From assembly GCA_016928525.1 (NCBI GenBank), contig JAFGKO010000351.1, forward strand, positions 1-27,481: a DNA stretch of 27,481 nucleotides, read 5' to 3'. This stretch comes from Anaerolineales bacterium. Lineage in GTDB: Bacteria; Chloroflexota; Anaerolineae; Anaerolineales; Villigracilaceae. The notes beneath the pieces are model-generated. The model saw nothing but the letters and a program-made list of their open reading frames with translations, had not been told where the DNA came from and searched no databases. Positions 22,550-27,481 of this stretch are shown piece by piece (the first letter of the stretch is position 1; each line of letters starts with the position of its first letter). The translations under genes and the position numbers were made by a program.

Positions 22550-23739
22550 TGCGGTCTGTTGAGGAAGTCTCTTCTGAGTGGAATACGCTAATCTCTGGAT
22601 TGCCAAACCCACACCTGCTGCAAACCTGGGAATGGTCGCAGGTCAAGGCTAAGTATGGTTGGGAGCCAACGTACCTCATTTGGTCAAACAAGTCTTACCA
22701 GTCTTACAAGTCAGACAAGTTAGACCTGTTAGACCAATTAGACCTGTCAGACATTGTTGCTGCTGCGCTGGTGCTCAAACGGCGCATCCCTATCCGAGGG
22801 ATGGGGGCACGCCTGAACATCTTGTATATTCCTAAAGGCCCGCTCATGGATTGGTCGAACGAGCCATTGCGGAAACGAGTGCTGGATGATTTGCAATCTT
22901 TTGCGAAGCGCCAGGGCGCAATTTTCCTGAAAATCGACCCCGATGTAGTGTTGGGGACAGGGATTCCTGAGGGCGAAGATAACGTTGTAGACAACAATGG
23001 GCAGGCCGTGATGTCCGAGTTGAAGCGACGGGGGTGGGTATTCTCATCGGATCAGATCCAGTTCCGCAACACTGTTATGCTCGATCTATCCCCATCCGAA
23101 GATGAGATGCTGGCGCGCATGAGACAGAAGACGCGCTATAACGTCCGTCTGGCGGGTAAGAAGGGCGTCACAGTGCGCATTGGAACCATGAACGATTTGC
23201 CCGTGCTCTACAAAATGTACGCTGAGACCTCGCTGCGCGATGGCTTTGTTATCCGCGATGCGGGCTATTATCAGACTGTCTGGCAGGCCTTCATGCAACC
23301 GTCAACCGTCAATCGTCAATCGTCAATCCCTAAGGCGCAGCCGCTAATCGCCGAAGTGGGCGGGGAGCCGGTGGCCGCGATTTTCGTCTTTTATTTTGCT
23401 GGCCGCGCTTATTACATGTACGGGATGTCGCGTGAAACCCACCGTGAGAAGATGCCGAACTATCTCCTGCAATGGGAAGCCATGCAGCGGGCGAAGGCAG
23501 CGGGATGCAGCCTTTATGATCTGTGGGGTGCGCCGGACGAGTTCAACGAGAGCGACTCGATGTGGGGTGTGTTCCGTTTCAAAGAAGGCCTGGGCGGACA
23601 GGTGGTGCGCACGCTCGGCGCCTGGGACTACACGCCCAAGCCATTTTGGTACAAGATGTATTCGGAAGTCATCCCGCGCCTGTTGGATGTGATGCGCTCG
23701 CGCGGGAAGTCGCGAGTAAAGCAACAGATTGGAGCATAA
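22546..23739 (+). CDS. FemAB-like aminoacyl/peptidyl transferase, copy 2
   Basis: A 397-residue paralogue of copy 1 (21500). Seen: HLLQTWEWSQVKAKYGWEP, FRNTVMLDLSPSEDEMLARM, MRQKTRYNVRLAGKKGV near residue 186, RAYYMYGMS, MPNYLLQWEAMQRAKAAG, LYDLWGAPDE and MWGVFRFKEGLGGQ, so both GNAT-like halves look complete. Likely role: adding amino acids to wall or polymer peptides at the inner membrane face (family knowledge; substrate unknown). Two tandem arrays lie inside it: 9-bp units at residues 46-69 and 7-bp units at about 251-260. The second adds about 9 residues relative to copy 1. The ATG at 22546 overlaps the copy 1 stop, and ATG at 22549 is equally possible. The next gene begins 1 nt after the stop. 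Confidence 0.9.
   Translation: MMRSVEEVSSEWNTLISGLPNPHLLQTWEWSQVKAKYGWEPTYLIWSNKSYQSYKSDKLDLLDQLDLSDIVAAALVLKRRIPIRGMGARLNILYIPKGPLMDWSNEPLRKRVLDDLQSFAKRQGAIFLKIDPDVVLGTGIPEGEDNVVDNNGQAVMSELKRRGWVFSSDQIQFRNTVMLDLSPSEDEMLARMRQKTRYNVRLAGKKGVTVRIGTMNDLPVLYKMYAETSLRDGFVIRDAGYYQTVWQAFMQPSTVNRQSSIPKAQPLIAEVGGEPVAAIFVFYFAGRAYYMYGMSRETHREKMPNYLLQWEAMQRAKAAGCSLYDLWGAPDEFNESDSMWGVFRFKEGLGGQVVRTLGAWDYTPKPFWYKMYSEVIPRLLDVMRSRGKSRVKQQIGA
22681..22752 (+). repeat. Seven to eight 9-bp tandem units (NNGTYAGAC) within FemAB copy 2
   Basis: From 22690 seven units follow in register: AAGTCTTAC, CAGTCTTAC, AAGTCAGAC, AAGTTAGAC, CTGTTAGAC, CAATTAGAC, CTGTCAGAC. TGGTCAAAC at 22681 is a likely eighth, degenerate unit. 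They encode three-residue repeats (KSY, QSY, KSD, KLD, LLD, QLD, LSD) in a polar linker. Nine is a multiple of three, so copy changes alter length without breaking the frame. Confidence 0.9.
23297..23324 (+). repeat. Four 7-bp tandem units (AAYCGTC) within FemAB copy 2
   Basis: AACCGTC twice and then AATCGTC twice, followed by a partial unit (AATC). They encode STVNRQSS at about residues 252-259. Copy 1 has only HPAG at this point, a difference of about 9 residues (27 nt), close to the 28-nt array. Gain or loss of a single unit would shift the frame. Confidence 0.85.
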
Positions 23740-23740
23740 G

Positions 23741-24706
23741 ATGAAAAATGTAGCTCGATTACATTTTGCCCACTTGCCAACACTAGTAGAAGAATTACCT
23801 CGCTTGTCAGAATTCCTTGGCGGCCCGCGCCTGCTCGTCAAACGTGATGACCAGACCGGCCTGGCCTTTGGCGGCAACAAGACCCGTAAGCTGGAATTCT
23901 TGGTGGCTGAAGCACACTCACAGGGCGCGAAGATGCTGATCTCGGCGGGCGCAATCCAGTCCAATCACTGTAGGCAGACGGCTGCCGCCGCGGCTCGATT
24001 TGGCTTCGAATGTGCGCTTGTGCTGACCGGTGACATGCCTTCCCAACCATCTGCCAACTTGTTGTTGGACGAATTGTTCGGCGTTGAAATTGTCAACGTG
24101 ATAGACCGGGCCGAGCGTGACCGTATCTTGCAGGAAACGTTTGCTAAAGCGGAACAAGCTGGGAAAAAGCCCTATCTGGTTCCGTACGGCGGCTCCAGCC
24201 CGGTGGGCGCGTTGGGATATGCTTTTGCAGTAGAAGAATTAGTAAAGCAAGATGTCGATGCAAACTGGATCTTCTTTGGCACTTCGTCTGGCGGTACGCA
24301 TGCCGGGTTGACGCTTGGAAAGCGAGTCTTTGGCTACAAGGGGAAGATACTTGGTATCAGCATTGATGAATCCGAAGGGTGGCTGAAAACACATGTTTCA
24401 GCCTTAGCCTCTGATTCATCGGAGTTGCTGGGGGATCGCATCGAATTCACTCCCGATGATGTCATGGCAACTGACGCGTACTGCCAGGCCGGTTATGGTG
24501 TGCTGACCGACGCCGAACGGGAAGCGGTGAAGTTGTTTGCCAAATATGAGGGTTTATTGCTCGACCCGGTTTATACCGGGCGGGCCGCAACTGGCTTAAT
24601 TGACCTGGTTCGCAGAGGATTCTTCAAAAAAGACGAAACTATCCTGTTCTGGCATACGGGCGGACAGCCAGCCCTGTTTGCTGATAAGTATTCACCTGGC
24701 TTGTAG
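23741..24706 (+). CDS. D-cysteine desulfhydrase / ACC deaminase family PLP enzyme
   Basis: A 321-residue fold-type II PLP enzyme. Seen: LLVKRDDQTGLAFGGNKTRKLEFL with the PLP-binding Lys in GGNKTRK, AIQSNHCRQTAAAAARFG, PYGGSSPVGALGYAFAVEEL, the phosphate-binding GTSSGGTHAGLTLG, and the C-terminal LDPVYTGRAATGLIDLV and FWHTGGQPALF. Relatives degrade D-cysteine to pyruvate, sulfide and ammonia or deaminate 1-aminocyclopropane-1-carboxylate. D-cysteine desulfhydrase is the more usual bacterial activity, but I cannot decide between them here. GGAG at 23731-23734 is 6 nt before the ATG at 23741, 1 nt after the FemAB stop, so it is the last gene of the operon. A link to D-amino acids in the wall is conjecture. 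Confidence 0.92.
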   Translation: MKNVARLHFAHLPTLVEELPRLSEFLGGPRLLVKRDDQTGLAFGGNKTRKLEFLVAEAHSQGAKMLISAGAIQSNHCRQTAAAAARFGFECALVLTGDMPSQPSANLLLDELFGVEIVNVIDRAERDRILQETFAKAEQAGKKPYLVPYGGSSPVGALGYAFAVEELVKQDVDANWIFFGTSSGGTHAGLTLGKRVFGYKGKILGISIDESEGWLKTHVSALASDSSELLGDRIEFTPDDVMATDAYCQAGYGVLTDAEREAVKLFAKYEGLLLDPVYTGRAATGLIDLVRRGFFKKDETILFWHTGGQPALFADKYSPGL

Positions 24707-24784
24707 TTTGACAATGTCGCTTTTGCTGCACCCCAATTTTCGGGTTCCCTTTTTGAATGTGATGTTGTCAAAAGGTCGTGGAAT

Positions 24785-24816
24785 AAAAAGTGCCCCACTC
24801 AGGGTGAGGGGGGCAC
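24785..24816 (-). terminator. Rho-independent terminator for the minus-strand deacetylase operon
   Basis: 24790-24801 pairs with 24805-24816 (12 bp, one mismatch, loop GGG). Read on the minus strand the stem is followed by five T (complement of 24785-24789) and then ATTCC. It lies 61 nt beyond the deacetylase stop. With no T-run on the plus side, it may still slow plus-strand transcription from the D-cysteine desulfhydrase gene. Confidence 0.8.
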
Positions 24817-24876
24817 CCTAAGCGAGGCAACCCTATTCTTACATATAATTGATTTTTTGGCAACCACCAATTAGGC

Positions 24877-25650
24877 CTATTCGATACAAGTGCGTGTAAG
24901 AGACGTGGGGTCTGCATAACAACCCGTGGATTCGTTTTGCTCTTTGAGCCAATCCAGATACAGGCGTGACAGGGTCACGGGCTGGATGCCGCGCTTGGCC
25001 AACTTCGGTAATGCGTCCGTTGTGGTTTCCATGTCTTCCGGGCGAGTATGAAGCAACACGATGTCGCCGCGTTTGATTTTCGGAACGGTGTAATTTACGA
25101 CACTCTCGGTCGGTCCGCCCCAGCCGGTGGACCACATGGTGGGCACCAATCCGCGTTGGGCGCACATAAATAGGAAAGATGGGCTGGTATTGCCAAAGGG
25201 TGGACGTGCAAAACGTACGACCGGTTCCTCTTCGAGTACCTCCCGCAACGCATCCAACCAGCGGTCGTAATCAGCCACTACATTTTCCGGCGACACCACC
25301 TGCGGGTTGGTGTGGTCGAACGAATGATAACCAATCTCGTGCCCCTTTTTGTAAAAGCGATTCCATACTCCCGGGTCCTTATTTTGGTTGTTGAGCAACG
25401 CCTCGCCCACCGGGAACAGTGTGATACGCACGTCCGGATGTTGGTCCAGAATTTCTTCAAGCTTGTGTAACATTGTCACCAGATAGCAATCGTCGTAGGT
25501 CAGCGCCACGCGGTTGTAATGTGAGCTGCCCTGGTAGAGGACGGCCTGCTCCTGGTAAACAGTTGCAGCCGGCTCGAACGGGAAGAACGCCGCGCTCAGA
25601 AGCGACAGGCCGCTCAACTTCAGAAAATCTCGGCGGGTGATGGAAATCAT
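24877..25650 (-). CDS. Tat-exported polysaccharide deacetylase (NodB/CE4 fold)
   Basis: A 257-residue protein. The N-terminus has a twin-arginine export signal (ITRRDFLKLSG) before a hydrophobic stretch to about residue 25. The NodB domain shows motif 1 as ALTYDDC (usual form TFDDG, both Asp kept), motif 2 as GHEIGYHSFDH with both metal-binding His, and motif 3 as RFARPPFGNTS. It should therefore be able to remove acetyl groups from a surface or wall glycan outside the membrane, probably as a metal enzyme. Cys replaces the usual Gly after the Asp pair. The signal peptide may be retained as an anchor. No Shine-Dalgarno sequence is evident. A 10-bp tandem repeat fills the gap to the gene upstream. 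Confidence 0.9.
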   Translation of the reverse strand: MISITRRDFLKLSGLSLLSAAFFPFEPAATVYQEQAVLYQGSSHYNRVALTYDDCYLVTMLHKLEEILDQHPDVRITLFPVGEALLNNQNKDPGVWNRFYKKGHEIGYHSFDHTNPQVVSPENVVADYDRWLDALREVLEEEPVVRFARPPFGNTSPSFLFMCAQRGLVPTMWSTGWGGPTESVVNYTVPKIKRGDIVLLHTRPEDMETTTDALPKLAKRGIQPVTLSRLYLDWLKEQNESTGCYADPTSLTRTCIE

Positions 25651-25664
25651 TGTCAGGATTTAAC

Positions 25665-25684
25665 CACAGATGAACGCAGATGAA
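25665..25684. repeat. Two 10-bp tandem units in the gap upstream of the deacetylase
   Basis: CACAGATGAA and CGCAGATGAA, preceded by AAC, fill most of the 39-nt gap between the deacetylase start and the stop of the next gene upstream. This AACCACAGATGAA type of repeat is frequently seen between genes in environmental bacterial genomes (recollection, not checked). It occupies the place where the deacetylase leader would be. Confidence 0.55.
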
Positions 25685-25689
25685 AAGTA

Positions 25690-25935
25690 CTACCTTTGTG
25701 CTGCATACTTGCGCCCCAGCGTAAATAGCGCAATGCCGATCCAGGCTGCGTTCAGTCCCAGCGACGGGTAAGCGCGCCAGTAGAAGGTGTTGATGACTAA
25801 TAAGATGCCTGCCACGATGTTGAGGCCCTGGTAAAGGAACGAATCCCCTTCTACCTTTTTGACAGAAACAAGCGCATAGGCGACAAGATACAGGATTGTA
25901 CCGACCCAGCCGAGCACGTCGACGAAAATAGCCAT
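25690..25935 (-). CDS. Small membrane protein, CBU_0592-like
   Basis: An 81-residue protein with three hydrophobic segments: VDVLGWVGTILYLVAYALVS at the N-terminus, LNIVAGILLVINTF in the middle and AAWIGIALFTLG near the end. The polar SVKKVEGDSFLYQGLN between the first two is typical of the CBU_0592-like family of small integral membrane proteins. Function unknown. AGAGGAAA is correctly placed before the ATG at 25935. It follows the MOSC gene by 10 nt, so they are probably cotranscribed. Confidence 0.82.
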   Translation of the reverse strand: MAIFVDVLGWVGTILYLVAYALVSVKKVEGDSFLYQGLNIVAGILLVINTFYWRAYPSLGLNAAWIGIALFTLGRKYAAQR

Positions 25936-25945
25936 TTGGTTTCCT

Positions 25946-26743
25946 CTATGCCAGAATTTCCACGTTCATCCCCAACCTGAGCCTGCCCTCGTTCAAGGGA
26001 ATCACATTTTGCCCGAACATGGCCCCGTTCTCCTGTTTTCGGTACGATGCCAGCGTTTTGAGCGGTTCCTTGCGTTTGACCAGCGTTTCCTTGTCAATCG
26101 TGGTGACTACGCAGCGTGCGCACGGCTTGACGACCGCCAACTCAGCTTCACCAATGCGGAGCCGCATCCACGCATCCTCGGCAAACGGTTCACAGCCTTT
26201 GACTACGACGTTCGGGCGGAAACGGTTCATCGGGACGGGCGTCTCCAGGCGGGCGTTCAAATCTGCCAGCGACTCTTCGGATGCCAGCAAAATTGGGTAG
26301 CCATCTGCGAAGGCGGTATGGTCGTCCGCGTTGATGGCGTATTTCTCGTTGATTTTGCGCTTATAGCCATCTGCAATATGAACCAGCCGCACGGATGTTC
26401 CTAGCCAGTCCGAAAACCATTCGGCAGCGGTTTCGCCCTGATCCACAGCCTGGACTCCTTTGCTGCGCCAGATGTCCACAGGGCGGGTGAGGCCGGATTT
26501 CCGGATCGAGACGGTCAGGCTATCCGTGCCAGGAGCGGAGAGAATCAGCCTTTTGCCGGAGATGGTCGGGGTAACGAGGGCAAGTTTGGGGTGTTCCCGC
26601 TGCGTGAGAAAATCTCCTTCCGGGGTGACGACCATCATGCGACGGTCGCTTTCCAGGCCCATGCGCTCGACGTTCGTTTCGTCCACTTCGAAACCGCGAC
26701 AGGCCTTGATGGGGTAGGTAATCAGGGAGGCAACGGTAATCAT
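25946..26743 (-). CDS. MOSC domain protein with N-terminal beta-barrel domain
   Basis: A 265-residue protein. The N-terminal MOSC_N part begins VASLITYPIKACRGFEVDE and contains RRMMVVTPEGDFLTQRE. The C-terminal MOSC domain has NRFRPNVVVKGCEPFAEDAW and VVKPCARCVVTTID with the conserved Cys, and ends FGQNVIPLNEGRLRLGM. Related proteins (YcbX, mARC, the end of MoCo sulfurase) bind molybdenum cofactor or carry sulfur and can reduce N-hydroxylated compounds with a partner. The partner is not in the window. The ATG at 26743 overlaps the upstream stop as ATGA; an in-frame ATG at 26752 would add three residues. Confidence 0.9.
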   Translation of the reverse strand: MITVASLITYPIKACRGFEVDETNVERMGLESDRRMMVVTPEGDFLTQREHPKLALVTPTISGKRLILSAPGTDSLTVSIRKSGLTRPVDIWRSKGVQAVDQGETAAEWFSDWLGTSVRLVHIADGYKRKINEKYAINADDHTAFADGYPILLASEESLADLNARLETPVPMNRFRPNVVVKGCEPFAEDAWMRLRIGEAELAVVKPCARCVVTTIDKETLVKRKEPLKTLASYRKQENGAMFGQNVIPLNEGRLRLGMNVEILA

Positions 26744-27481
26744 GCGGACCATTTTACCCGGATGTCGATTGCCACAGCGCCCTTATCCAGCACGCGCAAA
26801 GGGTTGATCTCGATTTCGGCGATTTGGGGATGCTCGGCGGCCAAATGTGATAATTTGACCAGCGCATCGATCGCAGCGGTTTTATCGGCGGGAGGGATGT
26901 TGCGATACCCGTCCAGTTTGCGGCCTGCCCAGGTCTTACGCACCAGGGACTCGGCCTCGGCCTGCGTCAAGGGCCCCAGGGCAAAGGCCACGTCCTTGAG
27001 CCCTTCCACCTCGACGCCCCCGGCCCCGAACATGACCAGCGGCCCGAACTGCGGATCGCGTACAATGCCGACAATCACCTCCGCCGCGCCGGAGATCATT
27101 TTCTGGATGGTCACACCTTGGATTGCCCCGGAGTCCTGTACAAGTTTTCCGGCTTGCTGCATCATCTCGGCAAAAGCCGTTTTTAATGTTTCCGGTGTTG
27201 CGATTCCCAGCTGGACGCCGCCCACGTCGGTTTTATGTGACAGTCCTTTCACGGCCAGCTTGAGCGCGACCGGATACCCAATCTCGCCAGCGATTGCAAG
27301 CGCCTGTTTTTCATCGGCGGCTGTGGCGCTGCCAGGTGTGCCGATGCAGTACGCTTTTAGCAGTGCTTCGGTCGAATCCGGCTTCATCCACCCGGCCTGA
27401 ATTGCGTCCAGTCCTTCGGCCATACGTTGGCGCGTCTGAGCTTCGGCGTCTTGCATCAGTGTGCCAATCGTCTCGCCGTCG
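26740..27481 (-). CDS. ADP-forming acyl-CoA synthetase, C-terminal ATP-grasp part (5' end outside the window)
   Basis: The frame is open to the window edge, and the first ATG (27456) is internal: upstream in-frame codons read DGETIGTL. The 247 residues visible cover the linker from the CoA-ligase part and the ATP-grasp subunit. They show the family start KAYCIGTPGSATAADEKQA, the nucleotide-binding PVALKLAVKGLSHKTDVGGV, the glycine loop FGPLVMFGAGGVEVEGLKD and the end AEIEINPLRV. Such enzymes interconvert acyl-CoA plus ADP and acid plus ATP, as in acetate or branched-chain acid formation in anaerobes. A fused lysine acetyltransferase (Pat type) is possible if a GNAT domain lies outside the window. 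Confidence 0.9.
   Translation of the reverse strand, partial: DGETIGTLMQDAEAQTRQRMAEGLDAIQAGWMKPDSTEALLKAYCIGTPGSATAADEKQALAIAGEIGYPVALKLAVKGLSHKTDVGGVQLGIATPETLKTAFAEMMQQAGKLVQDSGAIQGVTIQKMISGAAEVIVGIVRDPQFGPLVMFGAGGVEVEGLKDVAFALGPLTQAEAESLVRKTWAGRKLDGYRNIPPADKTAAIDALVKLSHLAAEHPQIAEIEINPLRVLDKGAVAIDIRVKWSA

Noticed and set aside
22681..22752. CRISPR array as an explanation for the tandem repeats in the FemAB genes
   Set aside because: Units are 7 or 9 bp without spacers and lie inside conserved coding sequence. No cas gene is present.
26591..27400. Long plus-strand open frame of 269 residues opposite the acyl-CoA synthetase and MOSC genes
   Set aside because: The opposite strand carries conserved ATP-grasp motifs in this stretch. 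The plus frame is Ser/Thr/Ala-rich without recognisable motifs, as expected of the antisense of a GC-rich gene.

Overview
The window most likely comes from a member of the Chloroflexota, probably class Anaerolineae. This is inferred from content, not from a marker gene. The content behind it: a VanW-family protein next to LytR-CpsA-Psr (LCP) proteins, a SpoIIE-type phosphatase carrying several GAF domains, paired FemAB-like proteins, lipoproteins with Thr/Pro-rich linkers, and many short interspersed repeats. Promoters look sigma70-like. No rRNA, tRNA, CRISPR array, transposase or phage gene was seen.

Layout. (1) 135-5734, plus strand: a cell-envelope operon with a VanW protein, LCP protein 1, a Trm112-like zinc ribbon, a HEAT-repeat protein and LCP protein 2. 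The two LCP proteins are close paralogues flanking the two small genes. A good intrinsic terminator ends the run. (2) 5825-7032, minus: two coupled, related membrane-anchored proteins of unknown function. (3) 7315-11407, plus: a partner-switching module with a STAS antagonist (RsbV-like), a HATPase kinase (RsbW-like) and a 1087-residue multi-GAF PP2C phosphatase (RsbU-like). (4) 11466-13654, minus: a four-gene run of unknown function with a lipoprotein, a single-pass membrane protein, a Cys-rich secreted protein and a DUF2442 protein, behind a clear promoter. (5) 13655-14279: a gene-poor stretch with a decayed reading frame and hairpin repeats, then a RidA-family gene with its own promoter. 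(6) 14691-15019: a perfect 52-bp palindrome abutting the broken C-terminal end of a histidine kinase. (7) 15020-24706, plus: an exopolysaccharide/cell-wall cluster with an AT-rich membrane glycosyltransferase-like protein, a family 2 glycosyltransferase, a polyprenyl-phosphate sugar transferase, two nucleotide-sugar epimerase/dehydratase genes, two FemAB-like genes and a D-cysteine desulfhydrase/ACC deaminase-family gene. Genes from 16203 on mostly overlap or nearly touch. (8) 24877-27481, minus: a Tat-exported polysaccharide deacetylase, a small membrane protein, a MOSC protein and the C-terminal part of an ADP-forming acyl-CoA synthetase that runs off the window.

How the genes fit together: the sugar genes can make and lipid-load a nucleotide-derived sugar and extend it. 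LCP proteins typically attach such polymers to peptidoglycan, and FemAB-like proteins typically add amino acids to wall peptides, so regions 1 and 7 both serve the envelope.

The least ordinary signal is in the two FemAB paralogues. Between them they hold four arrays of short tandem repeats inside their coding sequence: three of 7-bp units and one of 9-bp units. They also hold an inverted repeat at the same linker where the other paralogue has its 9-bp array. This looks like repeated invasion of coding linkers by repeats that are usually intergenic. Because 7 is not a multiple of 3, copy-number change in three of the arrays would shift the frame.
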